Below, piece by piece: positions 51,401 through 61,906 of a DNA stretch of 64,000 nt. This stretch comes from Syncephalis plumigaleata. Its lineage: Eukaryota > Zoopagomycota > Zoopagomycetes > Zoopagales > Piptocephalidaceae. The translations under genes were made by a program, and so were the position numbers. Below the pieces are notes generated by a model that did not search any database, had not been told where the DNA came from, and saw only the letters and a program-made list of their open reading frames with translations. Location of the stretch: contig JAIXMF010000017.1 of the NCBI GenBank assembly GCA_025201365.1, positions 372,001 through 436,000 of the forward strand, written 5' to 3'. How positions within the stretch are numbered: position 1 is the stretch's first letter; each line of letters starts with the position of its first letter.

Positions 51401-51745
51401 TGTATGTGTTGTTAGAGGACGAATAAAGGAATAAAAAGCAATAGACGAGTGTGTGTGTGTTAACGAGCATTACTATCGTCTATGAGTGTTACGGTAATAG
51501 TTACGTGATTATTGAACGAACGAAGGGAAGATGAGATAGTGGAGACAGGGAAAGATACGTGGAAATCATAAAGAATGGCATTAACATTCAATTACAAAAT
51601 TCTACACATTATTAATAAAAATTCATCACAACGCTAGTAATAAACAAAATGTTGTTGTTACATGTTTTATCCATCTTCACCTTTTCTATACGCACCTATC
51701 AACGCTTGCCTTATATCTATTTTTCTATACGCACTTATCAGTTAT
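48498..51745. other. Largest gene-free stretch, with one dispersed repeat
   Basis: About 3.2 kb without a supported gene. Open frames here are short, rich in Ser/Leu/Cys and fall on both strands. It includes the repeat at 50074-50427. The part from 50850 to 51480 is purine-rich on the plus strand and lacks stops for about 100 codons on the minus strand, in more than one frame, which is a composition effect. Confidence 0.55.
50074..50427 (+). repeat. Dispersed repeat family, long copy B
   Basis: Inverted partner of 32751-33103, about 350 bases. Both copies end in the same core (TTGACTTCAATGATAATAATGG, then TGAATGCGCA, then GTTAATCGGT). The divergence (about 10%) suggests an old event rather than assembly duplication. 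Confidence 0.75.
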
Positions 51746-53117
51746 CATGTCGCGTGCCTTAAGCTTTGGTTCCGTTAATATTGACGAGTTCTACTTTGTT
51801 CGTGATATTGCGGTACCAGGTCAGACTGTCAACTCTACGCGTCGTGCCATGTTAGCAGGTGGTAAAGGTGAGTTAACTTTGTAATGAGCAAGAATATAGT
51901 TAGCTAGTTAGTCGGCCTTCTTTAAACGAGCTAAATACACATAAAAAACAATGGTGTTATTATAGGTGCCAATCAAGCAGTTGCTTTAGCCAAAGTATTT
52001 ATTGAATCCAACAGATGATGATATACCATTTTACTACACGTTGTTAATCGACTATTTGTGTATGTATTCATAGGCTGGTGCCAACGCATATGCAGCGGGT
52101 AAAATAGGAACAGATGGTATTTGGGTGCGTGATGGGATGCGCGACATGGGCGTCAATGTCGAGTTGATCATTGTCGATGAAGAGATGGCAAGTGTTACTC
52201 TATTGCGCGTAATATAATATCGACCTAATCGTATTGCCATGACCCTGTAGTCAACTGGACGTGCGGTCATTCAATCTAGTGCTAAAGACGGTGAAAATGC
52301 CATTATTCTTTATGGTGGCACCAATCGAACAGTAAATGAAACTGAAGTAATGGCCATTCTCGATGGATCTGTCAATTCGTCAAGCAAGAATACAGCACCA
52401 TTCGGCAAGGGCGACTGGCTACTACTTCAGAATGAGATGAGTTCAGCTGGATATGCATTGGCAGCGGCAAAGAAACGAGGTAAAACATCATGCTTACATT
52501 ATCAATAGGCGTATACATATACTAACAAGAAAATGACATGTTCACGCTTAGAAATGATTACATTGTTTAATCCGGCACCCATGTCAGATGACGTACTCAA
52601 CGAGTATGACATGCGTCTTGTCGATCTTTGCATTGTGAATGAGACGGAAGCCACGCATATGCTACGCCTATTGAATGGCGATGATAATGCTCAAGCATCG
52701 GCTAGCATGTCACCATCCGATCTAGTGGAACAGCTTTTCACGCAATTCTCTAATCTAGCAGGTGTCATTGTCACTTTAGGCTCGGAGGGATTAATTGCGA
52801 AATTCAATGACACTAAACCATCTGAACATAGCAATAATGATAATAATAATGATGATGACACGATCATACGTATAGCCGCATGTCCCATCAAGGATAAGGT
52901 AATTGATACGACAGGTGCTGGCGACACATTTATCGGCTATTTAGTGACGGGATTGATGGAACATGGATGGCAACCGCAACATCCATTGCCACATGCCACT
53001 TTAGCATCGGTGTTGCGTCGAGCGAGTATGGCATCCGCATTGGCCATTCAACGGCAAGGTGCCATGGAGAGTATACCCATACGTAGTCAAGTAGATGAAG
53101 CAATGAACATGCTGTAA
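51746..53117 (+). CDS. RBK1: Ribokinase (PfkB family)
   Basis: Ribokinase phosphorylates D-ribose to ribose-5-phosphate. Five exons start at MSRALSFGSVNIDEFY, the first PfkB-like strand, followed by PGQTVNSTRRAMLAGGKGANQA with the GGKGAN substrate motif. Then come YAAGKIGTDGIWVRD (G-x-D), VDEEMAS, INNPAPM-like (here LFNPAPM) and VNETEATHML (N-x-x-E). The last exon holds VIVTLGSEGLIAKF and the PfkB signature DTTGAGDTFIGYL with the catalytic Asp, and ends at 53117. An Asp/Asn-rich insert (about 52820-52860) lies between them. Splice sites keep the frame throughout. Ribose metabolism does not tie it to its neighbours. Confidence 0.93.
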
Positions 53118-53240
53118 GATGTCGTAAACGAGACAAGCTATTCCATCCTACCACACACACACACACATATATATATACATCTCAGTACATGTTAATAAAG
53201 TTAATTGCAAATAACATTCATTAGTTCATTTATTGTTAGA

Positions 53241-55931
53241 TTAAATATTAATAAGTTGATACTGCTTTAGTGTAGCTAATAATTGTCCTACACATTGCAG
53301 TAATGGTGGATACTGACTGGTTTTCACTATTTTCATTAGTGCTGGCAAGGCATTAGCGCGTATTACTTGTTCCGCGGCCGATTTATCCAATGCCACAATG
53401 TTACGTAGACATTCCGCGCCACGATGTCGTAATCCATCAACGTCAATAGCGGCTTGTTCATCGTTCGTCTCGTTTAGCAGTGCTATCATACGAGTGATGC
53501 TATGCTCTCCGTTAAGGATAGAGCGTGCACCATCCGGTTGTGCAGAGAGAATGGCAAGTGCACCGGCTGCAGCACTTCGTGTTAATGGATCTTCTGTATC
53601 CGCCAAAGCTATCAACAATTTTATACGTTCCCGTGAGCTTGTGTAGAGTTGCGCCACCGCTGGATACATCATTAAATTGCACACGAGTTCGGTGGCCGCC
53701 CGTTGTACCAAAGCGATACACGAGAACTGTAGAGCATTCGCCGCCTCGACACCGCCCTCTGTCACGATACGTTGCGCGATAGTACCATCCTCGGACACCG
53801 ATGCCAAATTGGTGAGCGCCAACAAACACTCGAATTGACGTAGCGGCAACTGTTCTGTATCTGAACAAACACGCACGAATGGTCGTACCAATTCTTTGGA
53901 CAACTCGCCTGGGAATCCTATTCGTGGATCTATCGTGATGGCTAATTTCGCCAATGCTTGAGTGGCCATATCAGCGTGGGTAGCATAGGGCGGTTTGGAA
54001 GAAGTGGACGCGTCGGATGTAGCGACACGTTCAGTGGCAAGCGATAGTAATACGCGTACGCCACCATGTTGCAACACAATACCGCGATGTGCCTTGTTTG
54101 TCACGATCGAGAGTAAACAATGGCAGCCGATTGACGCACGATAATACTTGAGTGTTTCGCTAATCGTAGTATGACAGATAGTAAACCTGCCTCCACCACT
54201 CGAGTAACACGTCTCTCCACATGTGCCTGATTATTCAGTGAATTCCCATCATCATCTTCATCATCATTATTAGCATTGTCCCCTTGAGTTGATGCATCCT
54301 TCTTGTTATTTTTATTACGTGTTGCGGTCTGTGCCATGGCACGTAGCTTCCTCAGTTGTTTCTGTTCTTCTGTTAATTCCACCGGATAACTCGTTATATT
54401 GTCTAATATGGATATAATACCATAGCTAATACCATGATCATTCAATAGAGTGGTGGTGGCGGGTATTACTATTAGTATCGGATGAGGTGTTGTCGTTGCA
54501 TCTAGTACATGTTTCGCTAAACTTGACAATCCTTTTAGCAGTAACTTATCCTGACTGATCAACTCCTTCACGATGGATCTATCGAGAAATAGGTAGACCT
54601 TCGACAGCACGAGCATTCACAGTTGATCATCACTTGGATGTTGTAACGCTTGACAGAATATTTGTACGAGTGCGCTTTTATGTGGTGCTGTTGATGTACT
54701 TTTATCTCCTTCTCTGCTTGTGCCTGTGCTTCTCCCGTTGATGATGCTGATTGCGCTATTTTGGTCAAGGCAATGGCCGCTGCAATACGCGTTGATAACG
54801 ATTTCACTTCACGTAAGCGTGCCAATAAATAGGAATGACATTGCTGTGCGATAATCGTACGACATGTCTTGTCGTCGCATGCGTGTGAGAGTACGTTCAC
54901 TAGAGCAGATTGCGCATCGGATGTCTCGTACTCGCTCAGTTCCACTGCATCCACCAATTTCTGTATACCTTCCGGGCCAAGTGCCGCCAATGCCAATGAT
55001 GTATCCATTTGAAATAGTACACCAAGTACCCGTAGTCCCGTCACTCGCATGGCTGCCTTTTCGTGATCCATCCAATCGCCGACGAGTGTCGTGCATCGTT
55101 GCTCCACCAATGTACGTAATCTACTACTACTACTATTAGTAGTAGTAAATGATACCTCCTTCTGTTGACGAGTATTCTGTGGATTCTCGGCTAGTTTAGC
55201 CAACAGTACAAGTGCCAATCCCTTCACTTTACTTTGATCCTTCTCCACGGTAGCAAGCAGTAATTGTTCAAATCCATTGATTCCACAAATACACGATTCA
55301 ATTCAGTATAGTGTGTACTATTCGTCGTGAGTATACCCAATACCAATTGCATTGCTTTCGCTCGTATTACTTCTGGCATCGTTGTATTCGTACATGGCTG
55401 TAACAATGTCAAATGTTGAATAGATGTGGATAGATCCGATTCAGCTGTCGATTGAACAATTACAAGTAGTCGTGTAGTAATATCCATTGCTAGAACGGCT
55501 AATTGATTCAACTTGTCCACTAATTCTTGATTGCCTTCCATTAGTTCCTCTACCGCTGTTACAGCACCTAATATACTGCCAATGGTATCCACACGAGTGG
55601 TAGTGGCAATGGCGGCCATCACACTTTGAATCTCATTCTCCGGATTGCCCACTAGTATGAATAATGATTTGGCAAGCCATATTCTTTCTTGTATATCATT
55701 AGCACGAAGATTAGCGGTGATATTGTTGAATGCAGCATTAACCAATGTAGATATGGCATCGGCATTGAGTAAATTGATACGTCTCGTTTTACTCTCCTGA
55801 CCATGTTCAATTTGAAGTAAATGGCGATACAGTTGCTCCGCCTCTTTACCAGAATCAACGGTCTCCTTCAATAGCTTGATATCACCCTCTTCACTGCTAG
55901 ACGACGACGACGACGACGACGACGACGCCAT
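53241..55931 (-). CDS. SHE4: UNC-45/She4-type myosin chaperone (UCS domain), with frame breaks
   Basis: UCS proteins fold and stabilise myosin motor domains; yeast She4 serves class I and V myosins for endocytosis and mRNA transport. The start at 55931 gives a 12-serine run encoded by a CGA-repeat tract, then an armadillo-like helical protein of about 890 residues. The UCS core is clear: PRIGFPGELSKELVRPF, LPLRQFECLLALTNLASVSE, IVTEGGVEAANAL and VQRAATELVCNLMM. There is no N-terminal TPR domain, as in fungal rather than animal members. About four frame breaks occur (near 55270, 54640, 54625 and 54595). Sequence on both sides fits the family, so a consensus problem is more likely than loss of the gene. 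Confidence 0.82.
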
Positions 55932-56821
55932 TGATAATGGATAGATATAATGGTGAATACAGTCGAGCTGCTTACAAAAGAAGGGAAACAAATAGTACAA
56001 CCTCGTTTTAATACACACTAACGATATGCTCTTGTATGTATATACTTGTGTATGTCGCGACAATAACGATAGCTATAATGATTCGTATAAACAAGTAGAT
56101 TAGCGTAAATATAGGTATACTTCCTCCTTGTATACCTTGAAATTGATCCAGTAGTAGCCACGGTCCTATTACCTGCACTGCCGCATCTTTTGGCTCTAAT
56201 TTGATTTGTCGATGTAATGTACTACCGAGTATTTTTCATTCATCCCTTCTTTCTCTTCTTCTCTTTGTTGCTGTTGCCGATAACATCGCCAATATCATTG
56301 TCATTCAAATAGAACCATTCAAAGATGCTCAATGATAATTGTATATTTGTATTTTTATTTGTTTATGCCATCTACATACTCTATCTACCACATACAAGCA
56401 TACACTGCTTCTTCAAATAAACTGACATACGTGTTCATGCACCCTTCCTTGCTCATTCCTTGCTCCTTCGTGACAAGTCAGTCATTCTACTAGTTACTGC
56501 TTGTTTATTACATTGTTTATCATATATTCACTTTGTTCACTCGTTGCTACCTCTATGCAATTAATCGTAAGCATTATTATGCTGTATCAATGGCATTTCT
56601 ACGGTGATAATGGCGATAACAATTATACAAATCTATCTATTAATATATTGCTAATGTTAAAGGATAAATGCGTTAATCGGTTGGAAAACCCTGTATTGAT
56701 TTCATATTAGCATAGTATTCCATGTGCAGATGCAAGTACATTCGTATACAACATGGCAATAGTAGCTATACTGTTCATCGCCTATTGACTGCAACCATCA
56801 TTTATTCTAGCTTATGTTCAA
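55932..56821. other. Intergenic region with one dispersed repeat
   Basis: UNC-45 upstream region and ALDH 3' flank. Apart from the repeat at 56570-56700 nothing is recognised. Confidence 0.5.
56570..56700 (+). repeat. Dispersed repeat family, copy resembling the 59.3 kb copy
   Basis: AATGGCATTTCTACGGTGATAA, then ATTATACAAATC, TATTAATATATTGC, AATGTTAAAGGATAAATGCG and TCGGTTGGAAAA align with the reverse strand of 59299-59440. The two copies share more flank with each other than with the 24, 33 or 50 kb copies, suggesting a subfamily. Confidence 0.65.
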
Positions 56822-58967
56822 CTAATCCGACAAACTAATGGCCTTGATTTCCGTGTAGAAATCCAAGCTATGTTTACCGCCTTCTCTTCCAAGTCTATGT
56901 GTCATTGTTGATTAGCATGGCTACTCGAATACCACCAGTAGACCTACCCTGATTGCTTGCAACCACCGAATGGCAAGTGCAAGTCTCGCTGCATCCATGT
57001 GTTCACCCAGACAGTGCCAACTTGCAATGATTCCGCCACACGTCGTTGTCGTCGTCCATTCTCCGTCCATACTGATGCGGACAGACCGTATGCGCTATCG
57101 TTGGCCAACTCGATCGCTTCCTCCTCTGTCTCGAAGGGAGTTACAGTTACCACCTAGACATGGTATAAGTATCTACTAGTACATGCTATCCAAATCATTG
57201 CTTACCGGTCCAAAAATCTCCTCTTGCATTACTCGTCCTTTTGGCGATACACTACACCGAGTAGCTTAGTTGGTCTACTCCACACTGCTACTCCATTGCT
57301 ACTTACTTTGTAATAATAGTGGGCGCAACGAACCAGCCATCTTTACTGCCACTCACACTAATGGCAAGTCTTTCGCCACCACAATGAATAGTGCCGCCTT
57401 CTTCGCGTGCTAGTTGTATGTAATATAGCACCTTATCCATGTGTTCCTTACTTACTAGTGCACCCAGTTGTGTGGTAGACTCTACTGGATCGCCCACGAC
57501 AAGTGCCTTTGCTCGTTCGACCATACTCGCTAGGAATTTATCGTATATACCTCGTTGAATAAAGATACGCGATCCACACAGGCATATTTCACCTTGATTG
57601 CTGAATGATGAACGCACAGTTGTTGCCAGTGCCACTTCAAAGTCGCAATCATCGAATATGATATTGGCATTCTTGCCACCTGTATGATGATGGTAGAGTC
57701 GAATTAGTTCCAATAACTACAATCTATATCAAGTCATTCGCAATGTTACTTGCCTAATTCAAGTGATAATTTCTTAAAGTAAGAAGCACTCTCACGAATA
57801 ATATGCTGACCAGTGGCAGTGCCTAATCATTATTACATCATAAGTTTTTGCTGCTGCTGCTTCCAGTATTCTAGTACTTACTGCCCGTAAACGAGATTAA
57901 TGGCACGCGAGGATGCGTGACCAATGCATTGCCAGTCTTTGGACCTATTGATTGTTATAAGCTGATGCTACATCATCATCATCATCATCATCATCCACTA
58001 CTCCTACTTACCAGTGCCAAATACCATGTTGACTACACCGGCTGGAATACCGGCATCTTTGATTATCTCGCATAGCACTGTCGTTATTTGTTAGTGTGAT
58101 TCGATGGATCACATACACTTGTCCAAACTTACTATACGCAGTCATACTTGTTATCTCACTGGGTTTACACACACACGTACATCCAGCTAACGTATAAACG
58201 ACGAGCAATGATTATATTAGCGTGATCATTACACGATATCTCCATTCACTTACCCGCCAGACAGGGAGCAATCTTCCAAGTTAACAGGTAAAGTGGTCTA
58301 CACCATTACATCCAAACACATTAATCATCAGCAATACACGCAGTGTATCATTTTCATCACTGCCACTACCACACATCAAGTTGACAACTTACAAGTTCCA
58401 CGGACTAATGAGGCCTGCCACACCAATTGGCCAACGCTGCGTATAACTCAAGAGACCGGGAGCACCATTGGCAGGTGGTAAACGACGGGCTTCTTCCTCT
58501 GACCAGCTACTACGGCATTCATCGGCGAAGTAGCGGAAATTACGCACCGACCGCGGTATATCCACTAGTCCGGCAAGGCTTTCTGGTTTACCTTGGTCGC
58601 GTGATTCTGCTACGACAAACTCTTCCAGTCGAGCTTCAAGCAAGTCGGCTACGCGGTCCAGTAATTTGGCTCGTTCAGCTGGTGGTGTGCGTGACCATTC
58701 AGGGAATGCCGCATTGGCAGCTTGCACAGCCGCGTCTACGTCAGCCTCAGAGGAATCGGGCACACGAAGGTAAGGCTATACACATATACATATTCATTCA
58801 TACAAGCGTGGTTAGTGATATACGTTCAGTATTGGCTCGTCCATTGCTTTACTTACTATACCTAGTGCTGGTTCGGCACTAGCAATGTAAGTATTATCTA
58901 CTGGCGGCACGAATTCATTATTGACAAAATTGCTCAATACAGCCGAGTAAGAGAGTCCTAGTCGCAT
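56822..58967 (-). CDS. Aldehyde dehydrogenase, ALDH8A1 / 2-aminomuconic semialdehyde dehydrogenase-like
   Basis: An NAD-dependent dehydrogenase closest to ALDH8A1, which acts on 2-aminomuconic semialdehyde in the kynurenine branch of tryptophan breakdown. About eight exons lead from MRLGLSYSAVLSNFVNNEF (58967) to the stop at 56822. Landmarks in order: PDSSEADVDAAVQAANAAFPEW-like start, VAESRDQGKPESLAGLVDIPRSVRNFRYFA (here cited by its ends AESRDQGK and RSVRNFRYFA), PVGVAGLISPWNL-like block (here IGVAGLISPWNL), VCKPSEITSMTA, GVVNMVFGTG, LSLELGGKNANIIF with the catalytic Glu, SNQGEICLCGSRI with the catalytic Cys, MQEEIFGPVVTVTPF and LPFGGCKQSG. The C-terminus is GREGGKHSLDFYTEIK. The ICLC motif and the last block favour ALDH8A1 over betaine-aldehyde dehydrogenases. 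Confidence 0.9.
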
Positions 58968-59280
58968 TTTGTTATAGTATTGACAGAGAAATAGACAAAT
59001 CGATATGGACTGAAGACGAAGAAAGGGAGAGTATAGAATTAGTCATAACGTGGTACAATTCAATTCCTATGCCACAAGTAACTCTGACTAATGCCTATAT
59101 AATACTTACTCCTAATATTCAATACTTGTTTTTATATAGCTTGTAAGAAACAAAAAGAATAAGTGCTGGTAGTTCAATATCATTCAACATTGCTATTATA
59201 AATGATGTGTAAATCCATTCGAGCAATCTTTCCCATTACAAATTGACAAACCAGTTAGCGCAATATTCCCAGGTACAGTA

Positions 59281-59440
59281 AATAAACGAGAATTATATTT
59301 ATAGATGGAAAAGTCCTGTAATACAGTGTTTTTCCATCCATTTTGCGCATTTATCCTTTAACATTTGCTGTTCATTAATAAATGGATTTGCACAATTGTT
59401 AACATCATCATCATAGAAATGCCTATTGACACAGCACGAT
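59281..59440 (-). repeat. Dispersed repeat family, left copy of an inverted pair
   Basis: The stretch contains CTGTAATACAGTG, TTTTTCCATCCATTTTGCGC, ATTTATCCTTTAACATTTGC and TTAATAAATGG. Its reverse strand is the best-preserved member of the subfamily and is open for about 60 codons, but other copies contain stops at the same places. Confidence 0.65.
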
Positions 59441-59588
59441 AATAATAACAATTCAGTATTCAGTAATGGATCATTTATTGATAGCAATAACTATTATAAT
59501 CAATTCTATAAGGTAGATGATACAAGTGTACTAGTATAGTTGGATATTGCCATGTCATGTACTTACAAGTAGCTATTAATTATCGTGT

Positions 59589-59795
59589 ATGGAATCGGGA
59601 TATGGCAGCATGTCTGAATTTATTCAGATTATTCGCAGTGCTCGCAATGGAAAGGGTATTCCAACACAATTTCAACGAGGTGCCGTTCCTTCTAAGCGTT
59701 CAAGAAAGAAGGACAAGGACAACGGGGGTCCAAACAACAAAATCAAATTAACCGTGGAGTTATCGCTGCCACACCACAAAATACGTAAGTGTTAA
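59589..59795 (+). CDS. Doubtful small basic protein between two inverted repeats
   Basis: A 68-codon frame starting MESGYGSMSEFIQIIRSARN, with a Lys/Arg-rich middle (PSKRSRKKDKD) and a potential splice donor GTAAGTG just before the stop. The start looks gene-like and not low-complexity, but no continuation exon is recognisable and the region is bracketed by repeats, so this may be a gene fragment or a first exon whose rest is lost. Confidence 0.25.
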   Translation: MESGYGSMSEFIQIIRSARNGKGIPTQFQRGAVPSKRSRKKDKDNGGPNNKIKLTVELSLPHHKIRKC

Positions 59796-59799
59796 CATA

Positions 59800-59872
59800 A
59801 CTATTATTTATTCATAAAACAAAGGCTAACTGCGCAAATTGGATGGAAAAAGCCTGTAACAACAGCGAAGAA
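59800..59872 (+). repeat. Dispersed repeat family, right copy of an inverted pair
   Basis: TTATTTATTCATAAAACAAAG, GCTAACTGCGCAAATTGGATGG and AAAAAGCCTGTAAC correspond to the reverse complement of the copy at 59281-59440. Confidence 0.6.
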
Positions 59873-60109
59873 ACAATAAACTAATACGACAAATTATATT
59901 AGATTATTTCATGTGATATATAGTGATAGCAAACATATGTTCATCATCATCATCATCATTATTACATTTCTTCTTTTTTATTAATTAATGGATTACTCGT
60001 TTCCAGCTTGTGTGCATTTTTTGTACGCTTAATACTTTCACTTTCTTTTTCTTTTTTGCACGCGTATTTATATAGACTTTTCCTGTTTGTATAACGAATT
60101 CACTTAGCA

Positions 60110-61834
60110 ATGGCATCTCATAAGTTTGTGGAGTATTCGCGTATCTTTAGGAAGCATAGTATTCCTTTGGGATTACGTCCCAACACCATAATCTCCTGTC
60201 ATGCCGTAGCCCATAAAGTAGCAGAGCCGTTATTTGCAGCACGCTCAGTAGATACAATGCTGAATCGTAGGATACGTACACCAGGCTATGATGGTGTAAA
60301 AGCAACAGATATTAGAATGATTATGCGCGGCACTTCCTCCAAAGATACTACGAGAAATCCATTATTACCACTATCCGATGACAAGGGTAGAGAGGAACTG
60401 CCCGTATTGCCAGTACCACCATTTCAGGATCGTCCACTACGCAATTTCTACGATCTAGTAGAGGGTATGCAACACGCGTTAAAAAAGGGTAAATACGAAG
60501 CGGATGTACTCATGCCACGGGGATGGGATTTACGCTGGTATAGACGTCAATATGATCAATTACAAAAAGAAAAGACTCGTGATAGTAAGGACAACAACAA
60601 CACATCCAGTAATGAATGCTTGATGATAATGGAAATGAATTAATAATGAATAATAATCAACCACAGCAGCAGCAGCTACCTACGACAACAACAACAACAA
60701 CAACAACAACAAGTAATACAGCAACATCTACTACTAAATTACACGACATTGATCATCATTCAGTGCCAGGTTATGGTGTATTCACCGCAGGTAAGAATCC
60801 AAACTCGTATGAAGAACGTCCCTACTTGGGAGCATCCACAATGTACGATCGATGCATGGACCAGTATTGCTTTGACCTATTAATGGCATCGCTACCGCTC
60901 GATTATTTATACGAGGCGGGTAATCACTCGTTACCATTACGATCGATTCGTACAGCACATATGGCAATCGCTAAACATGTCGAGGGTATGCAATCGGATC
61001 TACGAGTGGGACAGTCATTCACCTCGGCAGCGAACGGTGGCACGGCGAAACCAACACCAGTCATGCCAGTACTATTGGAGATTGCCATGCTACGCCTAAA
61101 GGATCACATTCCACGCGACAAGATGATGACATTGTTAACGGAGGCAACCACGGCTTACTACAAGAATGCAACTACTCGCAATCTACTGAGTGTTATCGCC
61201 AGCCTGGTGCATCGTCGTGTACATGGTGATATACGTACACGTTCATTGGGACTCGCCCGAACAATGCATTAACTGAACTGTTATGCAACATGTACCTCTA
61301 CCCGTTGGATGCCTTTCTCGTGTCACGCGGCTATCGATTAGTACGCTATTTGGATAGGATTATCCTAGTATTGCCTGATGTCGAGTCGGCCATTCGTATC
61401 AGTCGTGATATCGTGTTCTTTGCAGAGGGTGAGCTAGAGGTGCCTGCTTCGCTTAATCGTACACAATTATACCACCCGGTGAAGAGGGCACACTACTCCT
61501 ATGCGATGTGCATGTAGATTCCACCACCGGACGGTATCATTATTATATACCTCACTCGCATGCAACAATGCTAGAGGACTTGATAAGAAAGTTGCACAAG
61601 CTTCTACTAGATACACCTCATGGTGATAGTGGCAATGATAACAAGATGATGATATCACAGGAAGCAGGTTATTGTGCACGTCAGATCCTTGGCCGTGCCA
61701 ATCTATACTTGAACATCGACTCTACCATACCATGCGTGTCGCGTATCTCAAATTTATACTCGAAAGGTAGTTTAACGAAAGAAGGCATTATCAATGAGGT
61801 ACGATCATGGAACGAGGTACCAGATCAATTGTAA
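60110..61834 (+). CDS. Protein with a degenerate reverse-transcriptase-like domain (group II intron / bacterial type)
   Basis: The N-terminal 165 residues start MASHKFVEYSRIFRKHSIPLG, basic and hydroxylated, which could be a mitochondrial targeting sequence, and include FYDLVEGMQHALKKGKYEAD and RGWDLRWYRRQYDQLQKE. A Gln/Thr repeat linker follows. From about 60770 the sequence follows the motif order of RT palms: ERPYLGASTMYDRCMDQYCF (RT1/2 pattern RPI.IP...DR..Q.A), LPLRSIRTAHMAI (the RPGRS region), LLEIAMLRLKDHIPRDKMM (motif A pattern DI..FFD.IDH), RSLGLARTM followed by LLCNMYLYPLD (motif B pattern PQG..LSPLLANIYL..LD), then RYLDRIILVLPD in place of the RYADDF-like motif C, and ELEVPASLNRTQLY. 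Motif A lacks its Asp (Glu instead) and motif C reads YLDR rather than YADD, so activity is unlikely. The frame changes about three times, as in other genes here. Confidence 0.6.
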
Positions 61835-61906
61835 TATGAGCGTGTTTATTATTATTATTATTAGTAGTAGTAGTACTATTGTTACCAATACTATCAATTA
61901 TGATAA

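Larger units (their letters stand above)
58968..60109. other. Intergenic region upstream of the ALDH and RT-like genes
   Basis: It includes two inverted repeat copies (59281-59440 and 59800-59872) and a doubtful small reading frame at 59589-59795 between them. No other gene is recognised. Confidence 0.5.

Noticed and set aside
50854-51470. Several overlapping minus-strand frames of 70-126 codons
   Set aside because: Purine-rich composition of the plus strand explains the lack of stops; no conserved content or splice structure.
60585-60721. A 137-base intron explaining the first frame change of the RT-like gene
   Set aside because: The splice sites fit and the joined frame is open, so it cannot be excluded, but the skipped stretch reads as natural coding low-complexity sequence in the downstream frame, and the later frame changes have no such splice solution.
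60110-61834. Retrotransposon origin (LINE or LTR) for the RT-like gene
   Set aside because: No long terminal repeats, poly-A end, endonuclease or integrase sequence nearby, and the motif pattern is closer to group II/bacterial RTs.
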